A stretch of DNA of 64,000 bases from Gilliamella bombicola. GTDB lineage: Bacteria > Pseudomonadota > Gammaproteobacteria > Enterobacterales > Orbaceae. Shown piece after piece: positions 18,554 to 28,939 of the stretch. Both the position numbers and the translations under genes were made by a program. The notes beneath the pieces were generated by a model, which was not told where the DNA came from, made no database searches, and was given only the letters and a program-made list of their open reading frames with translations. The stretch spans positions 309,231-373,230 of the forward strand of contig NZ_FMAQ01000002.1 of assembly GCF_900094945.1 (NCBI RefSeq). The letters run 5' to 3'. Each line of letters begins with the position of its first letter. Position 1 is the first letter of the stretch.

Positions 18554-20002
18554 TTGAATGTTGAAATTATTAGCCGCTTAAAAGAATTTCAAATATATAA
18601 AAAAAGACATTCAAATAATGTACTCTTATGGCGAGAAATTTACCCTTTAGCCATTCCTATACTCATTGAAAACCTATCAGTTATATTAATGGGTATTTTT
18701 AGTACATTTTTAGTTAGCTGGATAGGCAAAGCCGAGATGGCTGCCGTAGGTCTAGCTGAAAGCTTTAATATGATTATCATGTCATTTTTTATGGCTGTGG
18801 CGCTTGGAACATCGGTAGTTGTTGCCTTTAGCCTTGGACGTCACAACCGAAAAAAAGCCGTTGTTGCCGCCAGACAGTCCATTTCATTACTCATTATTAT
18901 CTCAATTTTATTATTTATTCTTATCGAATTTTCAGGATATTGGATAATTGAAATTATCGCAGGTCAAGCCGAGGCCAATGTTAAAGAATTGTCATTAACC
19001 TTTCTTAGATTAACTGTATTAGGTTACCCTGCACTAGCCTTTATTTTGATTGGTTGCGGTGCATTGCGTGGAGCAGGAAATACTAAACTACCCATGTATT
19101 TAAACATTATCATGAATATCTTAAATTTATTGATAAGTTATGTATTAATCTACGGTATATTTGATTGGCAAGGGTTAGGATTTATTGGTGCAGGTATTGG
19201 CTTAACTATATCACGTTATTGCGGTATGTTTTTTATATTACTAGTATTAACGATCAAACCAAGCCGAGCACTTTTTATCCCTTTTAGAAGCTACTTTCAT
19301 TCGTTTAATGCAAAAATTCTTATTGATATATTAAGCATCGGTTTACCTGCAAGTGTTGAATCGGTAATGTTTAATATAGGCAAACTACTAACCCAAACCT
19401 TTGTAGCAGGAATGGGTACATCAACCATAGCCGCTAACTTTATTGCGTTTTCAATCGCAGGCTTACTTAATTTGCCTGGAGGCACTTTAGGTGCCACATC
19501 TACGATCATCGTCGGTAAGCGCATAGGTATGGGACAAATATATCAACCAACTAGACAACTCACATTTATCTTTCATTTAACTAATTTTCTATTATGCCTT
19601 CTAGCTTTTTTATCAATACCTTTTGCGGGATTATTAAGCTCACTATACACCAACGACCAAGAAGTTATTGACATAGCCAAACACCTGCTATGGTTTAATG
19701 CTCTATTCACCCCATTTTGGGCATCTTCGTTTGTCTTGCCATACGGCTTTAAGGGTGCAAAAGATGCCAGCTATACCATGTGGATAGCAATAGGCAGCAT
19801 GTGGATGTGCCGAATTGTAGTTGGATATCTTTTAGGGGTTTATTTTTCATTTGGTGTGATAGGTGTTTGGTTTGGTATGTTTATTGATTGGATAATCAGA
19901 AGCCTATTCTTTTATCATCGATTAGTCAGTGGGAAATGGCTCTGGCGCTATAAAAAACAAGATAGAGAACTTTTATCTCAAGAAATAAAAAGCCTTGATT
20001 AA
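18554..20002 (+). CDS. MATE-family multidrug efflux transporter
   Basis: A 482-residue inner-membrane protein with 12 membrane segments in two similar halves. The first half starts REIYPLAIPILIENLSVILMG (about 28-48), as in NorM/DinF-type MATE proteins; the second half starts about residue 255 (IDILSIGLPASVESVMFNIGK). It exports cationic compounds using a sodium or proton gradient; the substrate is not visible. The frame opens with a TTG at 18554 and no in-frame ATG comes before the first membrane segment, so a TTG start (AGG about 8 bp upstream) is likely but uncertain. It is divergent from the MFP/ABC-2 operon. Confidence 0.88.
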   Translation: MNVEIISRLKEFQIYKKRHSNNVLLWREIYPLAIPILIENLSVILMGIFSTFLVSWIGKAEMAAVGLAESFNMIIMSFFMAVALGTSVVVAFSLGRHNRKKAVVAARQSISLLIIISILLFILIEFSGYWIIEIIAGQAEANVKELSLTFLRLTVLGYPALAFILIGCGALRGAGNTKLPMYLNIIMNILNLLISYVLIYGIFDWQGLGFIGAGIGLTISRYCGMFFILLVLTIKPSRALFIPFRSYFHSFNAKILIDILSIGLPASVESVMFNIGKLLTQTFVAGMGTSTIAANFIAFSIAGLLNLPGGTLGATSTIIVGKRIGMGQIYQPTRQLTFIFHLTNFLLCLLAFLSIPFAGLLSSLYTNDQEVIDIAKHLLWFNALFTPFWASSFVLPYGFKGAKDASYTMWIAIGSMWMCRIVVGYLLGVYFSFGVIGVWFGMFIDWIIRSLFFYHRLVSGKWLWRYKKQDRELLSQEIKSLD

Positions 20003-20013
20003 CAAAGCTTTTT
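19987..20013. terminator. Weak shared terminator between MATE and guaA
   Basis: AAAAAGC and GCTTTTT arms with a 13-base loop overlap the MATE stop codon; guaA ends 28 bp further on from the other side. Symmetric A/T tails would allow action in both directions. Confidence 0.45.
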
Positions 20014-20040
20014 ATAAAATATATCTATTTTAAAATTGAA

Positions 20041-21624
20041 TCACTCCCATTCAATGGTAGCTGGCGGTTTTCCACTTATGTCATAAACTACTCGCGAAAT
20101 ACCATTAACTTCATTGATGATGCGATTGGATACACGACCAAGAAAATCATAAGGTAAATGAGCCCAATGAGCGGTCATAAAGTCAATAGTTTCAACCGCT
20201 CGCAGTGAAACGACCCAGTCGTATTTGCGACCGTCACCCATTACACCAACCGAGCGTACAGGTAAAAATACGGTAAAGGCTTGGCTGACTTTGTGGTATA
20301 AGTCTGCCTTATATAGCTCTTCAATAAAGATGGCATCGGCTTTGCGTAATAAGTCGCAATACTCTTTTTTAACTTCACCAAGTACACGCACACCTAAGCC
20401 GGGTCCTGGGAATGGGTGACGATAAAGCATGTCATAAGGTAGCCCAAGTTCTAAGCCAACTTTGCGTACTTCATCTTTGAATAATTCGCGTAATGGTTCA
20501 ACTAAGCCCATTTTCATATCTTCGGGTAAACCACCAACATTATGGTGTGATTTGATCACATGGGCTTTGCCGGTATCGGCTGCTGCCGATTCAATAACAT
20601 CGGGATAGATAGTGCCTTGAGCTAGCCATTTTACATCTTTTAATTTTGCTGCTTCTTCATCAAATACAGCAACAAATTCACGCCCGATAATTTTACGTTT
20701 TGCTTCAGGATCTGCTTCACCTTTTAGTGCAGCTAAAAAGCGCTCTTCGGCATTTACTGCAATAATATTTAAGCCAAATTTATTACCAAACATATCCATA
20801 ACTTGTTGTGCTTCGTTCAAGCGTAATAAGCCATGATCAACAAATACACAAGTTAACTGATCGCCAATGGCTTGATGCAATAGCAACGCTGTAACTGAAG
20901 AATCCACTCCACCTGATAAACCAAGTAATACTTTGTCATTACCAACCTGTTCTTTAATGCGCGCAATAGCATCAGTAATGATTGAAGATGGTGTCCAAAG
21001 TTTTTCGCAGTGACAGATATCAATCACAAAACGTTGCAATAACTCGAAACCTTTAACAGTGTGAGTCACTTCTGGGTGGAATTGAACACCATAAAATTGT
21101 TTTTCGTCATTAGCCATAATAGCAAATGGGCAAGTTTCAGTGCGACCAATCAGTGTAAAACAGTCAGGCAAGGCTGTTACTTTGTCACCGTGGCTCATCC
21201 AAACATCAAGTTGATTAATGCCTTGTTCACTTGTACTATCCAATATGCCATCAGTTAATTTTGACGATCCAACAAGATCCACTTTAGCATAACCAAATTC
21301 ACGTTGATTAGAGCCAGTGACTTGACCGCCCTTACCAACTTGAATTGCCATAGTTTGCATACCATAACAAATACCCAAAACAGGTACGCCGGCATTAAAG
21401 ACATACTCGGGAGCACGAGGGCTATTAGCTTCTGTGGTACTTTCAGGACCACCTGATAAAATAATACCTTTAGGATTAAATTGTTTAATTTTTTCTTCTG
21501 ATACATCCCACGGCCAAAGTTCACAGTACACACCAATTTCACGAATTCTACGAGCAATTAATTGAGTAACTTGTGAACCAAAATCGAGGATTAATATGCG
21601 CTGTTGGTGGATGTCTTTTTTCAT
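20041..21624 (-). CDS. guaA: GMP synthase (glutamine-hydrolysing)
   Basis: A 527-residue enzyme that converts XMP to GMP with glutamine and ATP. The N-terminal class I glutamine amidotransferase shows the nucleophile cysteine in [11 protein letters not shown] (about 88) and the His/Glu pair in [11 protein letters not shown] (about 185). The ATP pyrophosphatase loop [13 protein letters not shown] is at about 235, and the C-terminal dimer domain ends PPATIEWE. The start at 21624 ([13 protein letters not shown]) matches E. coli GuaA; an upstream in-frame ATG at 21678 is less likely. Unlike E. coli, where guaBA is one operon, guaB lies about 15 kb away here, so the two must be controlled separately. 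Confidence 0.97.
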   Translation of the reverse strand: MKKDIHQQRILILDFGSQVTQLIARRIREIGVYCELWPWDVSEEKIKQFNPKGIILSGGPESTTEANSPRAPEYVFNAGVPVLGICYGMQTMAIQVGKGGQVTGSNQREFGYAKVDLVGSSKLTDGILDSTSEQGINQLDVWMSHGDKVTALPDCFTLIGRTETCPFAIMANDEKQFYGVQFHPEVTHTVKGFELLQRFVIDICHCEKLWTPSSIITDAIARIKEQVGNDKVLLGLSGGVDSSVTALLLHQAIGDQLTCVFVDHGLLRLNEAQQVMDMFGNKFGLNIIAVNAEERFLAALKGEADPEAKRKIIGREFVAVFDEEAAKLKDVKWLAQGTIYPDVIESAAADTGKAHVIKSHHNVGGLPEDMKMGLVEPLRELFKDEVRKVGLELGLPYDMLYRHPFPGPGLGVRVLGEVKKEYCDLLRKADAIFIEELYKADLYHKVSQAFTVFLPVRSVGVMGDGRKYDWVVSLRAVETIDFMTAHWAHLPYDFLGRVSNRIINEVNGISRVVYDISGKPPATIEWE

Positions 21625-21827
21625 CAATTTTATTCCTAAACTATGAACTAATACAAAATTAGGCTGATATTGTACCATTTACCACATAAATTGAGAGCAT
21701 TAATTAAAAACAATTATAAATATTTTATATTATTAATAATGTTGAAATCATCTTATTACAAAATTCAATAACAAGGTCATCAAATTCACCTTGTAATAAG
21801 TCAACAAATCAAAAATTGAATTGTCTT

Positions 21828-21867
21828 TACTTAATTAATAAGTACACTTACAATAAGTTAACTTATT
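21828..21867. promoter_or_regulatory. Cluster of TAAGT-core palindromes, probable MarR operators
   Basis: Three palindromes occur in 40 bp just before the SRPBCC gene: TACTTA-N5-TAAGTA (21828-21844), TAAGT-AC-ACTTA (21839-21850) and the perfect 16-mer AATAAGTTAACTTATT (21852-21867). The last one lies directly upstream of the AAAAGGAG ribosome site. Nearby MarR-family gene and spacing suggest autoregulation; this is inference. Confidence 0.55.
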
Positions 21868-21880
21868 AAAAGGAGACGCT

Positions 21881-22312
21881 ATGAATACCATTTCAATTTC
21901 TTTCATATTACCAACCAAAGCTAAACCAACTCAAATTTGGCAATACTATACTGATCTTAATTTAAGAAAATTATGGGAAACTGATCTTGAAGACTTTCGT
22001 ATATTTGGTGACTTAAAAACAGGGGCTAAAGGTATTTTCAAATTACAAAATATACCGGAAATGGAAGTGACTTTATCAAAGATTATTGATGAGCAAGAAT
22101 TTACAGAACAATTTGATATGCCTGAAATAGGTTTACTGTTTTTCTCACATCAAATTATTGAAATATCGCATAATCAATATGCTTTAAAATCAGAAATTTC
22201 TCTAAAACCGGATTCAAAAATGGATACTAAAGCATCCTATGATTTTATAAAACAGATTTCAGATGATATTATTGATAAAACTTACAAATTAAATGGCTTA
22301 GTTGAAGGGTAA
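21881..22312 (+). CDS. SRPBCC-like (START/polyketide-cyclase fold) protein
   Basis: A 143-residue soluble protein. The start ISISFILPTKAKPTQIWQYY and the following TDLNLRKLWETDLEDFRIFG match the first strand, helix and tryptophan region of SRPBCC/Bet v1-like ligand-binding domains. No catalytic residues can be named. It has a strong ribosome site (AAAAGGAGACGCT before ATG) and is followed after 3 bp by a MarR-family regulator, so the two form an operon. The pairing suggests that the protein binds or modifies a small hydrophobic compound sensed by the regulator. That role is inferred only from fold and neighbours. Confidence 0.7.
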   Translation: MNTISISFILPTKAKPTQIWQYYTDLNLRKLWETDLEDFRIFGDLKTGAKGIFKLQNIPEMEVTLSKIIDEQEFTEQFDMPEIGLLFFSHQIIEISHNQYALKSEISLKPDSKMDTKASYDFIKQISDDIIDKTYKLNGLVEG

Positions 22313-22315
22313 ATT

Positions 22316-22783
22316 ATGACAAAGGACAATAAGTTTTTAACTCAATTCCAAACTGATTCTGAATCTATTGGTTTTGTTTTTATGAAAACTTATTCGTCCT
22401 GGCATACGAATATCAAAAATTGCTTGAAAAAACAGTCTATCACTCATCCTCAATTTATAGTGCTTGCAACGCTTGCTTATCTATCACAGCAACCAGACGA
22501 AATAACACAAGTTATTTTATCAAATAAAACAAATATCGATGTGATGACAATTTCCCAAATATTAGAAAATTTAGAAAAAAAGGATTATATAAAGCGCTCT
22601 TGCTCAATTAAAGATAGTCGAGCAAAATCCATTCAATTAACCCAAAAAGGATTGAATAAAGCAAATGAAACTGTACCTTTGGTTGAACAGATAGATAAAG
22701 ATTTTTTTTCAACATTACAAGGTGATAAAGAACAATTTATGAAAATGTTATTAACCCTATTAAAAACCAACATGGAGGGATAA
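22316..22783 (+). CDS. MarR-family transcriptional regulator
   Basis: A 155-residue winged-helix protein. The DNA-binding part (about 45-115) includes ITHPQFIVLATLAYLS, a recognition helix region with NIDVMTISQILENLEKKDYI, and the wing SCSIKDSRAKSIQLTQKGL; the Asp-Ser-Arg-Ala wing pattern is diagnostic for MarR. It is the second gene of a two-gene unit with the SRPBCC-like gene, 3 bp downstream of it. Three TAAGT-core palindromes in front of the operon (21828-21867) are the likely binding sites. MarR proteins usually lose DNA binding when a small aromatic ligand binds. Confidence 0.88.
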   Translation: MTKDNKFLTQFQTDSESIGFVFMKTYSSWHTNIKNCLKKQSITHPQFIVLATLAYLSQQPDEITQVILSNKTNIDVMTISQILENLEKKDYIKRSCSIKDSRAKSIQLTQKGLNKANETVPLVEQIDKDFFSTLQGDKEQFMKMLLTLLKTNMEG

Positions 22784-22950
22784 AATCATTTATAAATTTT
22801 TATTATTTATTGTTTTTATCAACTTTGAATGCTTGGACTTGACTTAAAATAAGTTTTTGAAGAACTCATCACAAATTTCTAGCACAAAATACTTTAAAAC
22901 TCAATCGCTATAACTCAAGCATTTAAAACTCATTACTTGGCTAAATTTAA

Positions 22951-22978
22951 TAAAAAAAGGTGATATTGCATCACCTTT
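22951..22978 (-). terminator. Terminator of the ackA-pta transcript
   Basis: On the minus strand AAAGGTGAT, a 5-base loop and ATCACCTTT are followed by a T run (seven A at 22952-22958 on the plus strand). It lies 28 bp after the pta stop codon. Confidence 0.75.
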
Positions 22979-23005
22979 ATCTATAGTTAAAACGTTTTGC
23001 TAAAT

Positions 23006-25156
23006 TTATTTTGCAGCGTTTTGTTCTTGTGCTGATTGAATTGCGGTTAATGCAATAGTGTAGACAATATCATCAACTAATGCACCACGAGACAAATCAT
23101 TCACAGGTTTACGCATACCTTGTAGCATTGGACCAATCGAAACAAGATCAGCTGAACGTTGTACAGCTTTATAAGTAGTATTACCCGTATTAAGATCAGG
23201 GAAGATAAATACTGTTGCTTTACCTGCTACTTGTGAATTTGGTGCTTTCGATTTTGCTACATCAGGCATTACCGCAGCATCATATTGCAATGGACCGTCG
23301 ATCATAAGATCTGGACGTTTTTCTTGAGCAATGCGAGTTGCTTCTTTCACTTTCTCAACATCAGCACCTTGACCTGAACTACCTGTTGAATAAGAGATCA
23401 TTGCAACGCGTGGTTCAATACCAAAGGCGATTGCTGTATCAGCTGATTGAATCGCAATTTCTGCCAATTCTTGCGCATTTGGATCTGGATTAATTGCACA
23501 GTCACCATAAATATACACTTGATCAGGCATTAACATAAAAAATACTGATGAAACAAGTGAACTACCTGGTGCAGTTTTAATTAATTGTAATGGTGGACGG
23601 ATAGTATTAGCCGTTGTATGCACAGCACCTGACACTAACCCATCAACTTCATTTGCTTCAAGCATCATTGTACCAAGTACTACATTATCAGCTAATTGCT
23701 CACGAGCAATCACTTCTGTCATACCTTTATTTTTACGTAATTCAACTAAACGAGGTACATATTTTTCACGAATTAATTCAGGATCAACAATTTCAACACC
23801 TTGACCTAAACTCACGCCTTGAGAAGCGGCAACTTTACGCACTTCGTCCGGATTACCAATCAATACGCATTTAGCGATATTACGCTCAGCACAAATTGCA
23901 GCTGCTTTAACTGTTCTTGGTTCATCACCTTCTGGTAATACCACTACTTTTTTCGCATTACGTGCAAGTTCAGTTAATTGATAACGGAATGCAGGTGGCG
24001 ACAGACGACGTGCAGAATTCACCACTTCATTTAATGATTTAACCCATTTAGCATCGATATGGTCAGCCATATAATTTTGGGTGTTTTCCATACGCTCTTT
24101 ATCATCAACAGGAATTTCTAAATTAAATTGTTGTAAGTTAATCGACGTTTGGAAAGTGTTAGTTTTAACTGTAAATACAGGTAACCCTGTATCAAAAGCA
24201 GGTTGGCATAATTTTGCGATTTTTTCGTCGATTTCGTAACCACCGGTTAAAAGCACACCACCAATAGCTACACCATTCATAGCTGCTAAACTAATCGTCA
24301 CTAATACATCAGCGCGATCAGCAGAGGTCACTAACAGTGCATTTGGTTGTAAATGACTAATAATGTTAGGCACACTACGTGAGCAGAAAGAGATATGTTT
24401 AATGCGGCGGTTTTTGATATCACCTTCATTAATAATTTTTGCGTCAAAATGTTTTGCAATATCAATAGAACGACAAGCACTTAAATCCATATTCCAAGGA
24501 ATACATCCAAGTACTGGCAATGGGCTATGTGCATTTAAATCATCGATAGTGATTTTTTTATCATCAAACTTAGGGGTGTGATAAATTTCAGCAACATCAG
24601 GACGAGCAAGGCTTTGTTCTTCAACTGGCGCATTGACTTTATTAACAATCACACCAACGATTTTTTCGTTTTTAATGCCGCCAAAATTAGAACGAGCAAT
24701 CTCAATACGATCTCTAAGTTGTTCAGGCGTATCTTTACCCATGTTGACCACAAAAATAATTTCGGCACCAAGAGTTTTAGCGATATTATTATTAAGCTCA
24801 TTGGCAAAAGGATAATCTGATGTTGGTACAATGCCTTCAACCAAAACAACATCAGCGCCTTTCGTGTTTTCAGCATAAAGGGCTACGATCTCTTCCATTA
24901 ACACATCTTGTTGATTTAAACCTAATAGGTTTTCAACATGGCTCATTTTAAGCGGTTTTAGTGTTGGAATTGAAGTATTATGACTAACTAAAGTTGTCGT
25001 ATTGTCTGGCGCATCGCCACCCGCTCTAGGTTGTGCTACTGGCTTGAACACGTTTAAGTTAATACCTTGACGCTCCATAGCTCGAATAACACCAAGACTC
25101 ACACCAGTTAACCCGACATTGGTACCAGTTGGAATGAGCATAATAGTACGAGACAT
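23006..25156 (-). CDS. pta: Phosphate acetyltransferase
   Basis: A 716-residue enzyme that interconverts acetyl-CoA and acetyl phosphate. It has the long enterobacterial layout: an N-terminal P-loop-like domain ([20 protein letters not shown], 1-225), a DRTGG domain (about 230-350) and the catalytic C-terminal domain (about 390-710), with [18 protein letters not shown] and the closing [11 protein letters not shown]. It lies 66 bp after ackA in the same direction; a hairpin sits in the gap. With AckA it makes ATP and acetate during fermentation or overflow growth, fitting a sugar-fermenting gut organism. Confidence 0.97.
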   Translation of the reverse strand: MSRTIMLIPTGTNVGLTGVSLGVIRAMERQGINLNVFKPVAQPRAGGDAPDNTTTLVSHNTSIPTLKPLKMSHVENLLGLNQQDVLMEEIVALYAENTKGADVVLVEGIVPTSDYPFANELNNNIAKTLGAEIIFVVNMGKDTPEQLRDRIEIARSNFGGIKNEKIVGVIVNKVNAPVEEQSLARPDVAEIYHTPKFDDKKITIDDLNAHSPLPVLGCIPWNMDLSACRSIDIAKHFDAKIINEGDIKNRRIKHISFCSRSVPNIISHLQPNALLVTSADRADVLVTISLAAMNGVAIGGVLLTGGYEIDEKIAKLCQPAFDTGLPVFTVKTNTFQTSINLQQFNLEIPVDDKERMENTQNYMADHIDAKWVKSLNEVVNSARRLSPPAFRYQLTELARNAKKVVVLPEGDEPRTVKAAAICAERNIAKCVLIGNPDEVRKVAASQGVSLGQGVEIVDPELIREKYVPRLVELRKNKGMTEVIAREQLADNVVLGTMMLEANEVDGLVSGAVHTTANTIRPPLQLIKTAPGSSLVSSVFFMLMPDQVYIYGDCAINPDPNAQELAEIAIQSADTAIAFGIEPRVAMISYSTGSSGQGADVEKVKEATRIAQEKRPDLMIDGPLQYDAAVMPDVAKSKAPNSQVAGKATVFIFPDLNTGNTTYKAVQRSADLVSIGPMLQGMRKPVNDLSRGALVDDIVYTIALTAIQSAQEQNAAK

Positions 25157-25191
25157 AATTGTTACCTCTTAATTCTTTATTGTATAAAAAC

Positions 25192-25212
25192 AAACCGCCA
25201 TTTAGGCGGTTT
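25192..25212 (-). terminator. Intercistronic hairpin between ackA and pta
   Basis: AAACCGCC / GGCGGTTT arms with a 5-base loop, then TTTGTTTTT-type sequence on the minus strand, 11 bp after ackA. It may reduce read-through from ackA into pta or mark an mRNA processing site. Confidence 0.55.
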
Positions 25213-25222
25213 TAAATATTTA

Positions 25223-26428
25223 TTACGCAGTTAGACGCGCAGCATCTTGAGCGATGACTAGTTCTTCATTGGTTGGAATTACCATCGCAATAGCAGAACC
25301 ATCTTTAGTGATTGTGCCACCTTTACCAAAACGAGCTGCTAAGTTACGCTCTTGATCAAGTTCAAAACCTAATATACTTAATTTGTTAAGTGCCATACGA
25401 CGAACTTCTTCAGAGTTTTCACCAATACCACCAGTAAAGATGATAGCATCTAAACGACCGTCTAAAAGCATTGCATAACCACCAATATATTTAACTAAAC
25501 GGTGAACAAATACATCTAAAGCATTTTTAGCATTTTCATCTGTTTCGTAATGATCTGTAACATAACGACAGTCACTACTTACACCCGTTAAACCTAATAA
25601 ACCTGATTTTTTGTTTAAAAGATTATTAATATCCGCAACAGACATTTTTAAATTGTCATGTAAAAAGAACATAATAGCAGGATCGATATCACCACTTCGT
25701 GTACCCATGACTAAACCTTCAAGTGGTGTTAGGCCCATTGAAGTTTCAACACATTTACCGTTTTTAACTGCAGTGATTGATGCACCATTGCCTAAGTGAC
25801 AAGTGATCACATTAGTTTCTTCAACTGGTTTATTTAACAATTTGGCAGCTTGTTGGCTTACATAATAGTGACTAGTACCATGTGCACCATAACGACGGAC
25901 ACCATGTTTTGTATATAATTCGTTCGGAATCGCATATAAATATGCTTCTTTTGGCATTGTGGTATGGAAAGCTGTATCAAATACCGCCACGTTTTTATTT
26001 TTTAAGTGTGGAAACGCAGCAAACGCCTCGCGAATACCAATTAAATGCGCCGGATTATGTAATGGAGCAAAAGCAGCGGCATCTTCAATACCTTTTAATA
26101 CTGAATCATCGATAACTACTGATTGAGTATATTTTTCACCACCATGAACAATACGATGGCCAATAGACTTAATACTATCTAATAATTCTGGTTTTTTTGG
26201 GAAGATACTATTAACAATAAATTTAATTGCTTCACTATGTGCAGCACCTGCACCTAAAGATGCTTCACCTTTAACGCCATCAAGTTTCCACTTAATACGT
26301 GCATCAGGCAGGTTAAAACATTCGGCTAATCCAGAAAGAAACTCATCACCGTTTTCAGGGTTTATAATAGCAAATTTTAATGATGAACTTCCGCAATTAA
26401 GAACAAGAGCGTTATTACTTGATGACAT
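25223..26428 (-). CDS. ackA: Acetate kinase
   Basis: A 401-residue cytosolic kinase that makes ATP and acetate from acetyl phosphate. Signatures are [13 protein letters not shown] (about 11-23), [12 protein letters not shown] (about 175), [20 protein letters not shown] (about 210) and [14 protein letters not shown] (about 325), all on the ASKHA fold. The start at 26428 ([13 protein letters not shown]) has AGGAATT upstream and equals E. coli AckA; an earlier in-frame ATG at 26503 has no ribosome site. It forms an operon with pta and is divergent from yfbV, the same neighbourhood as in E. coli. Confidence 0.97.
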   Translation of the reverse strand: MSSSNNALVLNCGSSSLKFAIINPENGDEFLSGLAECFNLPDARIKWKLDGVKGEASLGAGAAHSEAIKFIVNSIFPKKPELLDSIKSIGHRIVHGGEKYTQSVVIDDSVLKGIEDAAAFAPLHNPAHLIGIREAFAAFPHLKNKNVAVFDTAFHTTMPKEAYLYAIPNELYTKHGVRRYGAHGTSHYYVSQQAAKLLNKPVEETNVITCHLGNGASITAVKNGKCVETSMGLTPLEGLVMGTRSGDIDPAIMFFLHDNLKMSVADINNLLNKKSGLLGLTGVSSDCRYVTDHYETDENAKNALDVFVHRLVKYIGGYAMLLDGRLDAIIFTGGIGENSEEVRRMALNKLSILGFELDQERNLAARFGKGGTITKDGSAIAMVIPTNEELVIAQDAARLTA

Positions 26429-26623
26429 AGTAATTCCTATAGATTGAATAAAAAGATATATACCAATCAAAATTGGTAACTCTGCACATGATTTAAAAAT
26501 CAATGTGACTACGCTAAGGTGACTTCTGATATCTTACTTTTTGAGATAGAATAAAAAGAGTCCCCAATTTGAATAGTACTATTTTAAGATAATAAGAAGT
26601 GAATGTCGAGGAGTCACAAAAAT

Positions 26624-27076
26624 ATGAATCTAATAAACACATATAAAGCTGGACAAAGGTATATGAAGCTTTGCCCGACAGATAAACAACTAGCACATTC
26701 ATTTCCTGAAGTAAAAATCATTAACCACATAAAAACCGCAACTAAATACCTACCTCCTATCGTGATTAGTTTGCTGGTTTGGCAATATTACATGCCGGCA
26801 CCAATTGCGGTCACAGCAATAACGATACTATTTACCTTAAGCCTGCCGCTACAAGGAATATTTTGGTTAGGTAAACGTGCCCTATCCCCCTTACCACTTA
26901 ACTTAGTTGACTGCTATAATCAACTAAAAGGAAAATTAATTACTAAAAAAGTCATTGCCGAAAACGGTACCGAAGCCAACACATTAACATTTGAATCATT
27001 TATGAAAATCATAACATTAGCAAAATTGCACTTAGGCGATTATTTTGGTCAAGATAATGATACTTCCACCTTATAA
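26624..27076 (+). CDS. yfbV: UPF0208 inner-membrane protein YfbV
   Basis: A 150-residue small membrane protein. After a basic soluble start (NLINTYKAGQRYMKLCPTDK) it has two membrane segments (about residues 45-60 and 65-85) with the family block LFTLSLPLQGIFWLGKRALS. The function is not well defined; the family is linked in E. coli to the ackA-pta neighbourhood, and that position is kept here. Two ATG codons fit: 26603 and 26624. The second has GAGGAG 10 bp upstream and is preferred. priC follows after 15 bp, so the two are probably co-transcribed. Confidence 0.9.
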   Translation: MNLINTYKAGQRYMKLCPTDKQLAHSFPEVKIINHIKTATKYLPPIVISLLVWQYYMPAPIAVTAITILFTLSLPLQGIFWLGKRALSPLPLNLVDCYNQLKGKLITKKVIAENGTEANTLTFESFMKIITLAKLHLGDYFGQDNDTSTL

Positions 27077-27091
27077 CAAAGACTAACAACA

Positions 27092-27598
27092 ATGGCAAAT
27101 TTACTCGCTACACTACAAAAGCAAATTGACCAATTAGAACAACAAGTTCATTTGGCAAACGAACAGAAATTTAAAGAGCCTTATTTTGACGAACAACTTT
27201 TTCATACCAATAAAATTGTAACGGATAAAACGTTTTACCTTGAAAAAATCAAACAAACGTATCACGCATTAGTTGCTAATATTGAATTAGAAAAAGTCGA
27301 ACAAATTACTTTTTTATCAGAAACATTAGTCAACCAAATGGCGGCTCTGACGCGCGAACTTGCGACCCACAACTTGCGTCAAAAACAGCCCAAAACCATT
27401 ATTGAAGAAACCCTAGCCCAAAAACACATGCGCCATTTAGATTATTTGCGCCGATTGCAAGAGATGAAATACGAGCTAGAACTATCGCAAGACGTCATTA
27501 ACCAAAGCAAAATAGCCGCACTTGATAACCGAATTTACCGTTGTGAACAAGCTATTAAGAAGATTGAATTAGAGATGGAAAATGATGTTTCTGGATGA
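27092..27598 (+). CDS. priC: Primosomal replication protein PriC
   Basis: A 168-residue, mostly helical, basic protein. It matches PriC in length and in spaced residues: FDEQLFHT near 30, the ALTRELATHNLR region near 88, and KHMRHLDYLRRLQEMKYELE near 111, where E. coli PriC has the similar QHQDFERRLREM. PriC helps reload DnaB at stalled forks with PriA or Rep. It follows yfbV by 15 bp; in E. coli priC lies near apt-dnaX instead. The assignment rests on spaced similarity, not on a catalytic motif. Confidence 0.78.
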   Translation: MANLLATLQKQIDQLEQQVHLANEQKFKEPYFDEQLFHTNKIVTDKTFYLEKIKQTYHALVANIELEKVEQITFLSETLVNQMAALTRELATHNLRQKQPKTIIEETLAQKHMRHLDYLRRLQEMKYELELSQDVINQSKIAALDNRIYRCEQAIKKIELEMENDVSG

Positions 27599-27878
27599 AT
27601 TTAAAGAAAATTTAGATATTGCTCTTCAGGTTTAACCATCCGCTCATTAAATTATGCCTAAATAACTAAATTTCTACATTTTAATACAATTTAAATTAGG
27701 TAAAAAATACTATTAAGCACTATATAAAAAGCATAATTAGTTATGCTTATGACCAAAACGAATATTGTTATAATTATTAATTAGTACCATCTTTTTTCGT
27801 TCTATTTATAATAATAAGTATTATTAGCAATAACAACGTCATGCTATTTCCTTTATAGCAATTAACAAGGATTCTAAT

Positions 27879-28844
27879 ATGAGTAAAATATTTGATGATA
27901 ATTCACAAACCATTGGTCATACGCCACTGGTTCGTTTAAAACATTTTGGTCATGGTAACATATTAGCAAAAGTCGAATCGCGCAACCCTAGTTTTAGTGT
28001 GAAATGTCGTATTGCTTCAAATATGATTTGGGATGCTGAAAAACGCGGTTTATTAACCTCTGATGTTGAATTAATCGAACCAACAAGCGGTAATACAGGT
28101 ATTGCACTAGCGGCTGTTGCTGCTGCTCGTGGCTATAAATTAACATTAACCATGCCTGAAAGCATGAGCATAGAGCGCAGAAAGCTTCTTAAAGCCTTAG
28201 GTGCAAATTTAATTTTAACTGAAGCAGCTAAAGGGATGAAAGGCGCAATCGAAAAAGCCGAAGAAATTGTGGCAAGTGATCCTAAAAAAAACCTCATGCT
28301 ACAACAATTTAGCAATCCAGCTAACCCAGAAATCCACGAAAAAACAACTGGCCCTGAAATATGGCAAGATACCGATGGTCAAATCGATATTTTTATTGCT
28401 GGTGTCGGAACAGGCGGTACATTCACTGGCGTAACGCGTTACATCAAAAAAACACAAGGCAAAAATATTACCGCAGTTGCCGTTGAACCGACCAATTCAC
28501 CCGTCATTAGTCAAGCACTAGCAGGCGAGCCTATCAAACCAGGACCGCACAAAATTCAGGGTATTGGAGCTGGTTTTATTCCGACAAATCTTGATTTAAG
28601 TTTAATTGATATAGTCGAAAAAGTATCGAACGAAGACGCTATCGAAACAGCACGCGAATTGATGGAAAAAGAAGGCATATTAGCTGGGATATCATCGGGT
28701 GCTGCTGTTTTTGCCGCGGATCGCTTAGCTAAATTACCTGAAAATATCAATAAAACTATTGTGGTTATATTGCCGTCTTCTGGCGAACGTTATTTAAGTA
28801 CCGATTTATTTAGTGGCATTTTTACTGAAAAAGAACTCGGTTAA
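27879..28844 (+). CDS. cysK: Cysteine synthase A (O-acetylserine sulfhydrylase)
   Basis: A 321-residue PLP enzyme that makes cysteine from O-acetylserine and sulfide. The PLP lysine is in the block [19 protein letters not shown] (about residue 42). The substrate loop is [12 protein letters not shown] (about 68), the phosphate-binding loop [10 protein letters not shown] (about 177) and the PLP-ring serine is in [11 protein letters not shown] (about 272). It is very close to E. coli CysK and lacks the CysM features. A ribosome site AAGGA precedes the ATG at 27879. It stands alone and ends in a strong terminator. Confidence 0.97.
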   Translation: MSKIFDDNSQTIGHTPLVRLKHFGHGNILAKVESRNPSFSVKCRIASNMIWDAEKRGLLTSDVELIEPTSGNTGIALAAVAAARGYKLTLTMPESMSIERRKLLKALGANLILTEAAKGMKGAIEKAEEIVASDPKKNLMLQQFSNPANPEIHEKTTGPEIWQDTDGQIDIFIAGVGTGGTFTGVTRYIKKTQGKNITAVAVEPTNSPVISQALAGEPIKPGPHKIQGIGAGFIPTNLDLSLIDIVEKVSNEDAIETARELMEKEGILAGISSGAAVFAADRLAKLPENINKTIVVILPSSGERYLSTDLFSGIFTEKELG

Positions 28845-28874
28845 GTCAAAATTAGCAATATAGCATCAGTAAAT

Positions 28875-28910
28875 AAAAAAACGTGACTCATCTAATAGTC
28901 ACGTTTTTTT
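28875..28910. terminator. Strong bidirectional terminator between cysK and ruvB
   Basis: AAAAAAACGTGACT and AGTCACGTTTTTTT arms with an 8-base loop, with T runs on both strands, between two convergent genes. Confidence 0.9.
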
Positions 28911-28939
28911 ATGAACCTTAAGTTTCTCACAACCTTAAC

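Noticed and set aside
26440-26520. Possible Fnr site before ackA (TGAT...ATCA near 26490-26505)
   Set aside because: The half-sites are separated by 6 bases, whereas Fnr needs 4 within this core.
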